In this document: in pieces, positions 1 through 9,434 of the stretch
Position numbering within the stretch: position 1 is the stretch's first letter
Layout of the letters: each line of letters opens with the position of its first letter
The notes under the pieces: generated by a model
Seen by the model: only the letters and a program-made list of their open reading frames with translations
Told to the model about the DNA's origin: nothing
Database searches by the model: none
Translations under genes and position numbers: made by a program
DNA from: Comamonas sp. B21-038
GTDB taxonomy: Bacteria; Pseudomonadota; Gammaproteobacteria; Burkholderiales; Burkholderiaceae_C
DNA length: 64,000 nt
Assembly: GCF_022387135.1 (NCBI RefSeq)
Contig: NZ_CP092462.1
Location: 2,914,001-2,978,000 of the forward strand
Reading direction: 5' to 3'

Positions 1-1025
1 CGCCCGGCCAGCAGCGACAGCGCAAAGGCCAGGCCCATGCCCAGCCAGTTCAGCCAGGGCTGGCTCGGCCAGACATGCGAGACCACCGCGTTGCACAGCA
101 CCACGATCGAAAAGTGCACCAGAAACACCGAGTAACCCATTTGGCCCAGCGACTGCAGCCAGCGCACCGGCGCCTGGCGGCCCAGCCAATCGACCAGGCG
201 GCTGTCCGAAGGCACACGCATCAACCACAGCAGTGCCACGGCGCCACACAGGGCCACCGCGATGCGCAGGCGGAAATCCACCTCCAATGACAGCAGGCCC
301 AGTGCCAGCAATGCGGCCGTCCAGGACCAGGGCTTGGCACTTTGGCTGCCCCAGAAAGCCAGCATGCCCATGCCATAGGCGCCGATAAAGTAGACAAACC
401 ACATGTCCAGCTCACTGTGGCGGTTGAGCACCAGCAGCGACAGCGCCGTCATCGCCAGAACCACCCACTGACCCAGTTGCAGGCCCAGCCACTGGCGCGG
501 CCAGCGGCGGCTGAATGCGAACAGCAGCGTCACCGCAGCAAACAGCTGGAAGTCGATGGCAACATACCAGACGCCTGCCGACAGCGCGTCTTCACCGCTG
601 ATGTCCTGCAGCATCAGCGCATTGGCGATCAACTGCTGCCAAGTCGGCTCGGCGGGTACGGATTCATGGGCAAACCAGGGCCGCACCAGCGCTGCGATAA
701 GCACCGCCAGCAACAGCGCGACGGAATAAGGCGCCAGCAGCCGCAGCGCGCGCTGGCCGATCTTGGCCAGCGGGCTGCCAAAGCGGGCCACGCCTTGGGG
801 TGCCAGGCTGGCGGCCGACAGAAAGCCACCCATGACCAGGAAAATCTGCACGGCGATGCGCGCATATTCCGCCAGCCACTCGATGATGCCGGGGGTGACT
901 TGTGCTGCAACATCCGACATCGGGCCATAGAAAGCCAGGTGGTGCCAGACGATGGCAGCACAGCAAGCCCCTTTGGTCATGTCCAGCCACAGATTTCGTT
1001 TGTTATGGGTTGTGGTGGTAGGCAA
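1..1025 (-). CDS. Acyltransferase 3 family membrane protein (OafA-like), C-terminus cut by window edge
   Basis: The frame stays open from about 1025 to the left edge, giving roughly 341 residues. It carries hydrophobic helices typical of the acyltransferase-3 family, which moves acyl groups onto cell-surface sugars or lipids. Near the N-terminus it reads NLWLDMTKG and then IVWHHLAFYG, matching the family's first helix and its conserved His. I chose a TTG start at 1023-1025 because NKRNLWLDMTKG is upstream of the first ATG (978-980) and looks like conserved family sequence; the ATG would trim 15 residues. No strong ribosome site is visible before either start. The distal end lies outside the window. 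The substrate cannot be told. The gene is divergent from the GbsR-type regulator. Confidence 0.8.
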   Translation of the reverse strand, partial: MPTTTTHNKRNLWLDMTKGACCAAIVWHHLAFYGPMSDVAAQVTPGIIEWLAEYARIAVQIFLVMGGFLSAASLAPQGVARFGSPLAKIGQRALRLLAPYSVALLLAVLIAALVRPWFAHESVPAEPTWQQLIANALMLQDISGEDALSAGVWYVAIDFQLFAAVTLLFAFSRRWPRQWLGLQLGQWVVLAMTALSLLVLNRHSELDMWFVYFIGAYGMGMLAFWGSQSAKPWSWTAALLALGLLSLEVDFRLRIAVALCGAVALLWLMRVPSDSRLVDWLGRQAPVRWLQSLGQMGYSVFLVHFSIVVLCNAVVSHVWPSQPWLNWLGMGLAFALSLLAG

Positions 1026-1273
1026 GATAGTCTCTGGCCAGCTGATCCGCCATGGGCATGCCATCGCGGCGCAGTCCGGCAATGTTCTGACAAAGGTGTG
1101 GCACCGCGCGCGCAGTGCCACTCCATGTGTAACGCCGTTGTATCCGCTGCCGTTGACGGGGCGGCCCTGCTCATAGACCGAAAACTGCCGTCTTTACAAA
1201 GCGGCTATAGCAAGCGCCGGGCCATGGCGGCCTGGCGTTTCAGCTTTTCCAGAAAAAACCGATAATCAGCGCC

Positions 1274-1858
1274 ATGAAACAAGCCCCAACGCCGCTGCCC
1301 GAGCTCACCCGCCAATTCGTGTCACATTTTGGCGAAATGGGCAGCCGCTGGGGCATCAACCGCACGGTAGGACAGATCTACGCGCTGATCTTTCTGTCGC
1401 CCCAGCCCATCAATGCCGACGAGATTGCCGAGGGCCTGTCGTTCTCGCGCTCCAATGTCAGCATGGGCTTGAAGGAGCTGCAATCCTGGCGCCTGGTACA
1501 CATGCGCCACCAGCCGGGTGACCGGCGCGAGTACTTTGAAGCGCCAGCCGATGTCTGGGAAATCTTCCGCACCCTGGCCGAGGAGCGCCGCCGCCGCGAG
1601 ATCGAACCCACCCAGTCGATGCTGCGCTCCGCGCTGCTGCAGGAAACCCATTCCGCCGACGAGCAATACGCCCAGCAGCGCATGCAGGAGATGTACGACC
1701 TGATCGACAAGCTGATGACCTGGTTTGACGATGTGCAGCGCCTCAACCCCGACACCGCCTTGCAGCTGATGGGCATGGGCAGCGCCGTCACCCGGGTGCT
1801 GACCATCAAGGACCGCCTGACCGGCAAATCGCCCGCCCGCAAGGAAGGCAACGACTGA
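1274..1858 (+). CDS. GbsR/MarR-family transcriptional regulator
   Basis: A 194-residue winged-helix protein. The N-terminal part (about residues 15-100) reads as a MarR-like DNA-binding domain: GINRTVGQIYALIFL, then INADEIAEGLSFSRSNVSMG as the recognition helix-turn-helix, then a wing ending in DRREYFEA. The C-terminal half is helical and probably dimerises, as in GbsR-type repressors. The ligand is unknown. The next gene begins two bases after its stop, so the two are probably co-transcribed. The divergent acyltransferase and the downstream SUKH-like gene are the obvious candidate targets, but that is inference. Confidence 0.85.
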   Translation: MKQAPTPLPELTRQFVSHFGEMGSRWGINRTVGQIYALIFLSPQPINADEIAEGLSFSRSNVSMGLKELQSWRLVHMRHQPGDRREYFEAPADVWEIFRTLAEERRRREIEPTQSMLRSALLQETHSADEQYAQQRMQEMYDLIDKLMTWFDDVQRLNPDTALQLMGMGSAVTRVLTIKDRLTGKSPARKEGND

Positions 1859-1859
1859 G

Positions 1860-2321
1860 ATGCTGGCGCTGCAAACCCCGGCCGCCATTGCCGAGCGGCT
1901 CTGGCCCGGCACGAGCTGGCCTGCGCTGATGCCCGGCCATGGCCTGCCCCGCGCCGAGATTGCCGGTGATTTCTTGCTGCTGGACCACCTCGAAGCCGCC
2001 GAAGAAACCTGGGGGCGCGATGCCCCGTTGGCGAACCTGGGCCAGGATTGGTGGGTGTTTGCCTGTTCTGGCACCGGCGACGCCTGGCTGTTGAGCCGTG
2101 ACCAGCAGCAGACCGTCGCCTTCCTGGACCACGATGCCGGGCCTGATGCCCTGCCCCGGCTGCTCGGCATCGATGCCGGGCAATGGCTGCAACTGGCCGA
2201 TCTGATGGCCCAGCTGGAAGCGGCGCAAGACCAAGGGCTGGAGCTGGCGCCGCAAGCCTTGGCGCTGATGGAGCAACTGGCGCCAGGCTTATCCGCCCAC
2301 TACCCCTATTCCCTGGTTTAA
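1860..2321 (+). CDS. SMI1/KNR4 (SUKH-like) family protein
   Basis: 153 residues. The core runs GDFLLLDHLEAAEETW, then a segment with WWVFACSGTGDAWLL, then TVAFLDHDAG. This resembles the SMI1/KNR4 (SUKH) fold, in which a conserved Gly-Asp and a late Asp-His-Asp mark the sheet. SUKH proteins are often immunity or partner-binding proteins, but no toxin gene is adjacent, so a housekeeping or orphan role is as likely. It starts two bases after the GbsR-type regulator. Its TAA stop overlaps the stop of the convergent DUF1439 gene (2318-2321). Family assignment is by pattern only. Confidence 0.6.
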   Translation: MLALQTPAAIAERLWPGTSWPALMPGHGLPRAEIAGDFLLLDHLEAAEETWGRDAPLANLGQDWWVFACSGTGDAWLLSRDQQQTVAFLDHDAGPDALPRLLGIDAGQWLQLADLMAQLEAAQDQGLELAPQALALMEQLAPGLSAHYPYSLV

Positions 2322-2962
2322 CGCGTAGGCGCCGCCGTAGCCGTCTTGGGCGCCAGCACAATGCGCAGGCCTTGCTCCTGCACCTCCATGCGCTCGACCG
2401 TATAGCCCAGGCCTTGCAGCAGCATGCGCTGGCTGGCCGGGAGTTCATAGACCAGCAGGCCTTGCAGCACCTGCTCGGCCAGGCGGGGGGCATAGGTCTG
2501 GAACATGCCCTGGTAGGCGGCAGGCACGCCCTGCATCTGCAACTGCTGCACGCGCACATTGTGCAGACGGATGCTGGCATCGGCATCATGGAAGGCCAGG
2601 CCAAAGTCCAGGGTCATCTGGCCGGGGTATTCATTGCCCATCAGTTTTTCGGTCACCCAGATATCGAAGGCGGCACGCAGGCTGTTGCTCTGCGCCAGCA
2701 GCTCCACCTTGGGCTTTTGCAGCTGGATGACGACCATGCCCTGCCAGGAGCGGGCCAGCGGAAACTTGGCCGCGACCGCCTGCTGCAGCTGCGCCTGGCT
2801 GATGCGAATGCTGCGCGCACCGGCGGGCAGTGGGGCATCGGCCGCCTGCGCCACGCTGGCCGCAAGGCCGGTCCCTACGACCATGGCCGCTGCAGCCCAT
2901 ACCAGGCAATGGCGGCGCGGCAGCAGCGAGGCAGGCCCTGGGGCAAAAAACAGATTCACCAT
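2318..2962 (-). CDS. DUF1439 (YceB-like) exported protein
   Basis: 214 residues. The N-terminus has PRR, then a hydrophobic stretch, then SVAQA-AD, a standard signal-peptidase I site near residue 41. I see no lipobox, although E. coli YceB is a lipoprotein. The mature part (ISQAQLQQAVAAKFPL ... MTLDFGLAFHDADASIRL ... LRIVLAP) fits the DUF1439 beta-rich fold, thought to hold hydrophobic ligands in the periplasm. The start at 2962 gives a complete signal peptide; ATGs further in would remove it. The stop codon overlaps that of the convergent SUKH-like gene. Function unknown. Confidence 0.75.
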   Translation of the reverse strand: MVNLFFAPGPASLLPRRHCLVWAAAAMVVGTGLAASVAQAADAPLPAGARSIRISQAQLQQAVAAKFPLARSWQGMVVIQLQKPKVELLAQSNSLRAAFDIWVTEKLMGNEYPGQMTLDFGLAFHDADASIRLHNVRVQQLQMQGVPAAYQGMFQTYAPRLAEQVLQGLLVYELPASQRMLLQGLGYTVERMEVQEQGLRIVLAPKTATAAPTR

Positions 2963-3048
2963 CGCATCACACCGTAGCTGTCAAACGCGGTTCGACAGCG
3001 CCGCAGGGCCAAAGTTCAGCCCCGGCGGCCGGTGTTGGTATCTGCGCG

Positions 3049-4038
3049 TTACGCCGCTTGCGCAGCGGCAGGTACGCGGCTTGGGCCGCCAGCCAGCAGC
3101 GCATCGCGGGCTTCGAAGTACTCGCGCTTGAGCCGGGCCACCAGCTCGGCGGCAGGCACCACCTGCTTGACAGCGCCAATGCCCTGGCCACTGCCCCAGA
3201 TGTCTTTCCAGGCCTTGCGGTCCTTGCCAAAGCTCATCGAGCTGGGGTCGGAGACCGGCAGGTTGTCCGGGTCCATGCCGGCCGCACGGATCGACGGGCT
3301 CAGGTAGTTGCCATGCACGCCGGTAAAAAGGTTGCTGTAGACGATGTCGTCCGAGTTGGAGCTGACGATCATCTGCTTGTACTCTTCCACCGCACGCGCC
3401 TCGTCAGTGGCGATGAAAGCCGAGCCGATGTAGGCAAAGTCGGCGCCCATGGCCTGGGCAGCCAGCACGGCGCGCCCATGCGCAATGCTGCCCGACAGCG
3501 CCAGCGGGCCGTCAAACCATTCACGGATTTCCTGCACCAGCGCAAACGGGCTCTTGATGCCCGCATGGCCACCGGCACCAGCGGCCACGGCGATCAGGCC
3601 ATCGGCGCCCTTGTCGATGGCCTTGTGTGCAAAGCTGTTGTTGATGATGTCGTGCATCACCACGCCGCCCCAGGAATGGGCCGCCTGGAACACGTCCTCG
3701 CGCGCGCCCAGCGAGGTGATCAAAATGGGCACCTTGTACTTTTCGCACAGCGCCATGTCATGCTCCAGGCGCTCATTGGTCCGGTGCACGATCTGGTTGA
3801 TCGCAAACGGTGCGGCGGGCTGGTCAGGGTGGGCGCGGTTGTGAGCAGCCAGGGTTTCGGTGATTTCGGCCAGCCAGTCATCGAGCTGCTCGGCCGGGCG
3901 GGCATTGAGCGCGGGCATGGAGCCGACAATACCGGCCTTGCACTGGGCGATCAGCAACTGCGGGTTGCTGACGATGAACAGCGGCGAGCCGATGACCGGA
4001 AAAGGCACGTTCTGCAACGCGCCGGGAAGCTTGGACAT
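3049..4038 (-). CDS. Nitronate monooxygenase family flavoprotein
   Basis: 329 residues, the usual size for FMN-dependent nitronate monooxygenases (former 2-nitropropane dioxygenases), which oxidise nitronates with O2. Visible marks are the N-terminal FPVIGSPLF strand, the FMN-binding GAGGHAG (about residues 154-160) and a phosphate-binding ALSGSIAHG (about 180-188). GAAFDA-type ends are replaced here by MGADFAYIGSAFIAT. Class II enzymes and enoyl-reductase-like relatives share this fold, so the real substrate is uncertain. A good ribosome site (GAAGGAGA) lies 5 bases before the ATG at 4038. It follows the acyl-CoA dehydrogenase on the same strand by about 100 bases, with a long palindrome between them. 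Confidence 0.88.
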   Translation of the reverse strand: MSKLPGALQNVPFPVIGSPLFIVSNPQLLIAQCKAGIVGSMPALNARPAEQLDDWLAEITETLAAHNRAHPDQPAAPFAINQIVHRTNERLEHDMALCEKYKVPILITSLGAREDVFQAAHSWGGVVMHDIINNSFAHKAIDKGADGLIAVAAGAGGHAGIKSPFALVQEIREWFDGPLALSGSIAHGRAVLAAQAMGADFAYIGSAFIATDEARAVEEYKQMIVSSNSDDIVYSNLFTGVHGNYLSPSIRAAGMDPDNLPVSDPSSMSFGKDRKAWKDIWGSGQGIGAVKQVVPAAELVARLKREYFEARDALLAGGPSRVPAAAQAA

Positions 4039-4092
4039 ACAAGGTCTCCTTCAAATGGCTAAAGCCTTCTGCGCGGTCAGGGCGGCGCAGAC

Positions 4093-4120
4093 CCCCGGCG
4101 CCTTGGCCAAGGCGCCGGGG
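4093..4120. repeat. 28-bp perfect palindrome between acyl-CoA dehydrogenase and nitronate monooxygenase genes
   Basis: Arms CCCCGGCGCCTTGG and CCAAGGCGCCGGGG meet with no spacer. It could fold as a very stable hairpin but has no T-run on either side, so a simple intrinsic terminator is unlikely. It might be an mRNA-stabilising hairpin, a processing site or a protein-binding palindrome. Confidence 0.7.
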
Positions 4121-4144
4121 CACTTCAGATGGGGGGCATGGCGC

Positions 4145-5938
4145 TCAGAAACTGTCCTGCGGCAGCGCCATCACCGGGGCCGCACCGTGCAGCACTTCTT
4201 CGCGCAATGCGGAGGTTTTTACCAAAATATGCGTGGCATAGAAATGCGCGGTTGTCACCTTGGCTTCGAGGAAAGCCTGGTCGCCCGCGCCCTGGCTGAG
4301 CTGCTGCTCGGCCGCCAGCAAGGCCCGGCCCATTTGCCAGCCGGCCACCAGATTGCCCGCCAGCATCAGGTACGGCACGCTGGCCGCAAACACATCGTTG
4401 GGCGCAGTCTTGCTGCCGGCGACCACGTAATCGACGACTGCCAAAAAGTCCTGCCGCGCCTGCGCCAGCGCACGTGCAAAGGCCTGGGCTGCGGCCGAGC
4501 TGCCCGCCTTCAGCGCCTGCTCGGTCTGCTCGATCTGGCTGGCGATGCCCCGCGCGGCCTGACCGCCATCGCGGGCCGTTTTGCGGCCCACCAGGTCATT
4601 GGCCTGGATGGCCGTAGTGCCTTCATAGATGGTCAAAATCTTGGCGTCGCGGTAGTGCTGGGCCGCACCCGTCTCCTCGATAAAACCCATGCCGCCGTGC
4701 ACCTGCACGCCCAGGCTGGTGACCTCCTGGCTCATCTCGGTGCTGTAGCCCTTGATCAGCGGCACCATGAACTCATAGAAAGCCTGGTTGTCCTGGCGCA
4801 CCTGCGCATCGGGATGGGCATGGGCAGCATCAAAGGCCGCAGCGGCCGTCAACGCCATCGCGCGGCAGCCTTCGGTATAGGCGCGCATCGTCATCAGCAT
4901 GCGGCGCACATCGGGGTGGTGGATGATGGTGGCACTGCCGGCCACGCTGCCATCGACCGGGCGGCTTTGCACACGATCCTTGGCAAAGGCGGCGGCCTGC
5001 TGGTAGGCCCGCTCGGCAATGGCCACGCCCTGCAGACCGACCGCATAGCGGGCCGCGTTCATCATGATGAACATGTACTCCAGGCCCCGGTTTTCCTCGC
5101 CCACCAAAAAGCCGGTGGCCCCCCCGTGGTCGCCATACTGCAGCACACAGGTGGGCGATGCCTTGATGCCCAGCTTGTGCTCGATGCTGACGCAGTGCAC
5201 ATCGTTGCGCGCACCGAGTGTGCCATCGGCATTGACGAGGAACTTGGGCACCACGAACAGGCTGATGCCCTTGACGCCTTCGGGCGCACCGGCCACCCGG
5301 GCCAGCACCAGGTGCACGATGTTCTCGGCCATGTCGTGCTCACCATAGGTGATGAAGATCTTGGTGCCAAAGACCTTGTAGCTGCCATCGCCCTGCCGCT
5401 CGGCGCGCGTGCGCACCAGCGCCAGGTCCGAGCCGGCCTGGGGCTCGGTCAGATTCATCGTGCCGGTCCACTGGCCGGAGACCAGCTTGTCCAGGTAGGT
5501 CGTTTTCAGCGCATCGCTGCCAGCCGTCAGCAAGGCCTCGATCGCGCCATCGGTCAGCAAGGGGCAGAGCGCAAAGCTCATGTTGGCGCTGTTGAGCATC
5601 TCGACACAGGCCGCGCCAATCGTCTTGGGCAAGCCTTGGCCGCCGGCATCGACCGGGTGCTGCAGACCCTGCCAGCCGCCTTGCACATACTGCGCAAAGG
5701 CCTCCTTGAATCCCGCCGTGGTGCTGACCTGGCCATCCTTCCAGGTCGAGGGCTGCAGGTCACCCACCACATTCAGCGGCGCTACCACCTCTTCGTTGAA
5801 GCGTGCACATTCCTCCAGCACGGCCTGTGCCGTCTCCAGCCCCGCTTCTTCAAAACCGGGAATCTGTGCCACCTGGTCGATACGGGCCAGGTGCTCCATT
5901 GCAAACAGCATGTCCTTGACTGGTGCCTTGTAGCTCAT
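4145..5938 (-). CDS. Acyl-CoA dehydrogenase, long form (DmdC/FadE-like with extra C-terminal domain)
   Basis: 597 residues, longer than classic 380-residue acyl-CoA dehydrogenases and matching the DmdC-like group with an extra N-terminal segment and an acyl-CoA dehydrogenase C-terminal extension. It would oxidise an acyl-CoA to the enoyl-CoA with FAD and pass electrons to ETF, whose genes are next upstream. Seen: N-terminal MSYKAPVKDMLFAMEHL, typical of the group; NLTEPQAGSDLA (FAD/substrate site); MGFIEETGAAQHYRDA; and YEGTTAIQANDLVGRK near residue 437, where the active-site Glu is expected. The ribosome site GAGGAG precedes the ATG. A strong terminator after etfA separates it from etfBA. 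The exact acyl chain is unknown. Confidence 0.92.
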   Translation of the reverse strand: MSYKAPVKDMLFAMEHLARIDQVAQIPGFEEAGLETAQAVLEECARFNEEVVAPLNVVGDLQPSTWKDGQVSTTAGFKEAFAQYVQGGWQGLQHPVDAGGQGLPKTIGAACVEMLNSANMSFALCPLLTDGAIEALLTAGSDALKTTYLDKLVSGQWTGTMNLTEPQAGSDLALVRTRAERQGDGSYKVFGTKIFITYGEHDMAENIVHLVLARVAGAPEGVKGISLFVVPKFLVNADGTLGARNDVHCVSIEHKLGIKASPTCVLQYGDHGGATGFLVGEENRGLEYMFIMMNAARYAVGLQGVAIAERAYQQAAAFAKDRVQSRPVDGSVAGSATIIHHPDVRRMLMTMRAYTEGCRAMALTAAAAFDAAHAHPDAQVRQDNQAFYEFMVPLIKGYSTEMSQEVTSLGVQVHGGMGFIEETGAAQHYRDAKILTIYEGTTAIQANDLVGRKTARDGGQAARGIASQIEQTEQALKAGSSAAAQAFARALAQARQDFLAVVDYVVAGSKTAPNDVFAASVPYLMLAGNLVAGWQMGRALLAAEQQLSQGAGDQAFLEAKVTTAHFYATHILVKTSALREEVLHGAAPVMALPQDSF

Positions 5939-5991
5939 CGTTGTCTCCTCGTCTTATCGTTGCTTGTGGTTTAGGGGTGCGCTGCGCAGAC

Positions 5992-6023
5992 AAAAAAAGG
6001 CATCCCGCCAGGGGATGCCTTCT
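5992..6023 (-). terminator. Intrinsic terminator after etfA
   Basis: On the minus strand an AAGGCATCCC / GGGATGCCTT stem with a 4-base loop is followed by seven T. It ends the etfBA transcript about 90 bases past the etfA stop. Confidence 0.85.
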
Positions 6024-6112
6024 TCAGATGCTGCTGTCTGCCACCACGCTGCCCACCACATCCAAGCTCAGCAGGATGCTGTTGCAGTGTGGTGTGGTGG
6101 CAGGCACGTTAT

Positions 6113-7045
6113 TTACAGCTTGCTGGCCATCTCGGGCACGGCGTCGAACAGGTCAGCCACCAGGCCGTAGTCCGCCACGCTGAAGATCGGCGCTTCTTCG
6201 TCCTTGTTGATCGCCACGATCACCTTGGAGTCCTTCATGCCCGCCAAGTGCTGGATGGCGCCCGAGATGCCCGCTGCCACATACAGCTGGGGCGCGACGA
6301 TCTTGCCGGTCTGGCCCACTTGCAGGTCGTTGGGCGCGTAGCCCGCATCCACCGCGGCGCGGCTGGCACCAATGGCCGCGCCCAGCTTGTCGGCCAGCGG
6401 CGTCATCACTTCGCTGAACTTCTCGGCGCTGCCCAGCGCGCGGCCACCGGAGACGATGATCTTGGCGGCCGTCAGCTCCGGGCGGTCGTTCTTGGTCACT
6501 TCGCGGCCCACAAAGCTGCTCTTGCCGCTGCCCTCAACCGCTGCGGCGTTCTCGACCGTGGCCGAGCCACCGGTGGCCGCGGCGGCATCAAAGCCGGTGC
6601 CGCGCACGGTGATGACCTTGGTGGCATCGATCGATTGCACGGTGGCAATGGCGTTGCCCGCGTAGATGGGGCGCTCGAACGTGTCGGCGCTCACCACCTT
6701 GGTGATGTCGCTGATCTGGGCGACGTCGAGCTTGGCGGCCACGCGCGGGGCGACGTTCTTGCCCGAGGCGGTGGCGGGCGCCAGGATGTGGCTGTAGTTG
6801 CCGGCAAGGGCCAGCACTTGCGCGGCCAGGTTTTCAGCCAGGCCATCCTTGAGCGCCGGGCCTTCGGCCAGGATGACTTTGGCTACGCCTGCGATCTGCG
6901 CAGCAGCTTGGGCTGCAGCTGCTGCGCCTTCGCCAGCGACGAGCACATGCACATCGCCGCCGCAAGCCAGCGCTGCGGTGACGGTGTTGAGCGTGGCGGT
7001 CTTGATCGTTTGGTTGTCGTGTTCTGCAATAACGAGAGCGGTCAT
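6113..7045 (-). CDS. etfA: Electron transfer flavoprotein alpha subunit
   Basis: 310 residues, normal length for EtfA. It forms a heterodimer with EtfB, holds FAD, and carries electrons from acyl-CoA dehydrogenases to ETF-ubiquinone oxidoreductase. The C-terminal FAD domain is clear: [33 protein letters not shown], and [20 protein letters not shown]. The N-terminal part ([35 protein letters not shown]) is also typical. The start has AAAAGGAAA upstream and lies 27 bases after etfB, so the two are one operon. A strong terminator follows. Confidence 0.97.
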   Translation of the reverse strand: MTALVIAEHDNQTIKTATLNTVTAALACGGDVHVLVAGEGAAAAAQAAAQIAGVAKVILAEGPALKDGLAENLAAQVLALAGNYSHILAPATASGKNVAPRVAAKLDVAQISDITKVVSADTFERPIYAGNAIATVQSIDATKVITVRGTGFDAAAATGGSATVENAAAVEGSGKSSFVGREVTKNDRPELTAAKIIVSGGRALGSAEKFSEVMTPLADKLGAAIGASRAAVDAGYAPNDLQVGQTGKIVAPQLYVAAGISGAIQHLAGMKDSKVIVAINKDEEAPIFSVADYGLVADLFDAVPEMASKL

Positions 7046-7072
7046 TTGTAGGTTTCCTTTTGAGCGGCAGGC

Positions 7073-7822
7073 TTAGATTACTTTTGCTTCGTTCTTGAGC
7101 TTGTCGATCAAGGTGGCCACATCGGGCACCTTCACACCGGCGCCGCGCTTGGCGGGTTCTTGCACCTTCAGGGTCTTCAGGCGCGGGCTCACGTCCACAC
7201 CCAGCTCTTCTGGCTTGACGGTGTCGAGCTGCTTTTTCTTGGCCTTCATGATGTTGGGCAAGGTGACGTAGCGCGGCTCGTTCAGGCGCAGGTCGGTGGT
7301 GATGACGGCGGGCAGCGACAGCGACAGGGTCTCCAGGCCCCCGTCCACTTCGCGCGTCACGCTCACCTTGTCGCCAGCGAGTTCGATCTTGGAGGCGAAG
7401 GTGGCCTGGGGCAGGTCGCCCAGCGCGGCCAGCATCTGGCCGGTCTGGTTGGCGTCGTCGTCAATGGCTTGCTTGCCGCAGATCACGAGGCCGGGCTGCT
7501 CCTTGTCGACCAGCGCCTTCAGCAGCTTGGCCACGGCCAGCGGCTGCAGCTCTTCGGCGGTTTCGACCAGGATCGCGCGGTCGGCTCCAATGGCCATCGC
7601 CGTGCGCAGGGTCTCCTGGCACTGGGTGACACCGCAGCTGACGGCGATGATCTCGGTCACGACGCCCTTTTCCTTCAATCGCACGGCCTCTTCCACCGCG
7701 ATTTCATCAAAGGGGTTCATCGACATCTTCACGTTCGCAATGTCCACACCCGAGCCATCGCTCTTGACGCGCACCTTGACGTTGTAGTCCACCACGCGTT
7801 TGACGGGTACCAGTACTTTCAT
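7073..7822 (-). CDS. etfB: Electron transfer flavoprotein beta subunit
   Basis: 249 residues, normal for EtfB. It begins [20 protein letters not shown] and contains the signature region [20 protein letters not shown] (AMP site) and the AlaLys-rich tail [17 protein letters not shown]. It is the first gene of the etfBA operon. An AGGAG ribosome site precedes the ATG at 7822. Its likely partners in this window are the acyl-CoA dehydrogenase at 4145-5938 and glutaryl-CoA dehydrogenase at 43275-44465. Confidence 0.97.
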   Translation of the reverse strand: MKVLVPVKRVVDYNVKVRVKSDGSGVDIANVKMSMNPFDEIAVEEAVRLKEKGVVTEIIAVSCGVTQCQETLRTAMAIGADRAILVETAEELQPLAVAKLLKALVDKEQPGLVICGKQAIDDDANQTGQMLAALGDLPQATFASKIELAGDKVSVTREVDGGLETLSLSLPAVITTDLRLNEPRYVTLPNIMKAKKKQLDTVKPEELGVDVSPRLKTLKVQEPAKRGAGVKVPDVATLIDKLKNEAKVI

Positions 7823-8023
7823 AAACCTCGACTCCTGAGTTGTTCAATAGGTTTGCGCCAGTGGCAGCGCTTGGGCGCTGCCACGCAGCCATGGGCATGG
7901 ATCAGGCCATCATCGCACAAAAATGCACGACCGTGCTTTTTTGTAGCCAAGCGGCTCATAACGGCCAATTATCGGCGCATCGCTGCGCACCAGCCTCCAT
8001 TTTCCGCACAAGTTGGCGGTTCA

Positions 8024-9298
8024 TCAGCCCTGGCTGGCAGGTATTGCACCGCCGCTATTGTTCTGGATATGCAAAACACGTTGCGGGAACGGAATCTCGA
8101 TCTTCGCCGCACGCAGGCCCTCGAGCACGGCGATATTGACCGCTGACTTCACATTGGCCTGCCCGTTCATCGGATCGTTGATGAAAAAGCTCAGGCTGAA
8201 CTCCAGTCCGTCAGGGGCGAAATTCACCAGGAACACCGAGGGCTCGGGCTTGGCCAGCACCCGCGCTTGGGCCAGGGCCGCGCGCGTCAGCACTTCGCGC
8301 ACCTGCGCGACATCACTGTCGGCGCCGACGACGATCTGGGTGGTCAGGTTGAACTTCTGGTCGGCGTCGGTGAGGTTTTCCACGCGCTGTGTGATCAAGG
8401 TCTCATTGGGGACAATCGACTCGCGCCCGTTGGAGGCGCGGATGACGGTGTAGCGGGTGCGGATGTCGGTGATGCGGCCTTCGAAGCCATCGACGCGCAC
8501 GTTGTCGCCAATGCGCAAGGCCCGCTCGATCAGCACCAAAAAACCGCTGACATAGTTGGAGGCAATTTTCTGCATGCCAAAACCCAGGCCGACACCGAAA
8601 GCACCGCCCAGCACCGACAGCGCCGTCAGATCGACGCCAACGAGGGACAGCGCCACCAGCAGGCCAATGGTGATCAGCAGCATGCGTGTGAGATTGACGG
8701 CCATCTTGCGCATCGACAGGTCCTTGACCATGTCGTCGATCACGCGTTGCTCGAAGGTGGTCGAAATCCACAGTACCACCAGCATCACCATGCCCACCGA
8801 TATCGCCCCCTGGAACAGCTCCAGTACCGAGATCGACGTCTTGCCAAAGGCGAACTGCACCGCATCGAGTTGCGCCATCACCTGCGGCAGCACACCCAGA
8901 ATCCCCAGCACCGCCACGCCCCAGGCCAGCCACGAGAAGATCCGCTCAATCAGGCGCACCACGGTGGAGTTGGGAAAGGTCTTGGCCAGCACCCGGGCGA
9001 CCAGGCGGATGACCGCCAGCGACAGCAGAATCTGCACCGCCAGCCGCAGCAGAAACACCGGTTGGTAGTGCTCCACCAGCATGCGCGCGGCAGCGGTCAG
9101 CAGCAGTGCCAGCAGCGGGAACAGCGCCCCGCCCCAGGCCGTTTTGCCAAACCATACCGAGGGCTTGCCCACCTCACGGTGGCGGTAAAAGCTGCGGCTG
9201 AGGAGCCAGGCCAGGCCCAGGCAAATCACCAAAACCGCCAGCTCCTGCCAGGTGCTGGACTGCTCAAAGTCCACTCTCAAACGATCAAAGATATCCAT
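8024..9298 (-). CDS. MscS-family mechanosensitive ion channel
   Basis: 424 residues in the inner membrane. About five to six hydrophobic helices cover the first 240 residues. They end in the pore helix, rich in Gly and Ala (ALSVLGGAFGVGLGFGMQ), followed by IASNYVSGFLVLIERALRIGDNVRV, the hallmark of the MscS pore and beta domain. The C-terminal part (VIRASNGRESIVPNETLI, then an alpha/beta cage) is complete. Such channels open under membrane tension and release solutes on osmotic downshift. It is longer than E. coli MscS (286) through extra N-terminal helices. It stands alone on its strand. Confidence 0.92.
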   Translation of the reverse strand: MDIFDRLRVDFEQSSTWQELAVLVICLGLAWLLSRSFYRHREVGKPSVWFGKTAWGGALFPLLALLLTAAARMLVEHYQPVFLLRLAVQILLSLAVIRLVARVLAKTFPNSTVVRLIERIFSWLAWGVAVLGILGVLPQVMAQLDAVQFAFGKTSISVLELFQGAISVGMVMLVVLWISTTFEQRVIDDMVKDLSMRKMAVNLTRMLLITIGLLVALSLVGVDLTALSVLGGAFGVGLGFGMQKIASNYVSGFLVLIERALRIGDNVRVDGFEGRITDIRTRYTVIRASNGRESIVPNETLITQRVENLTDADQKFNLTTQIVVGADSDVAQVREVLTRAALAQARVLAKPEPSVFLVNFAPDGLEFSLSFFINDPMNGQANVKSAVNIAVLEGLRAAKIEIPFPQRVLHIQNNSGGAIPASQG

Positions 9299-9434
9299 GC
9301 GCCAGCCTTATCGGGTCCAAAAGAAAAAGCATACGCGCAAGCATATGCTGGTTCCGTACCGTATCACCGATGGTGCAGTGCCGTTTGTAGGAGCGGCAGA
9401 CGTCCACAGACGCGCGGCTGGGTGTGGCCTGGGG

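Noticed and set aside
4093-4120. Palindrome as a terminator
   Set aside because: No T-run follows on either strand, so it was listed as a palindrome only.
3860-5974. Very long plus-strand open frame of about 700 codons
   Set aside because: It is the shadow of the acyl-CoA dehydrogenase gene on the other strand; codon content is His/Arg-rich and no domain is seen.
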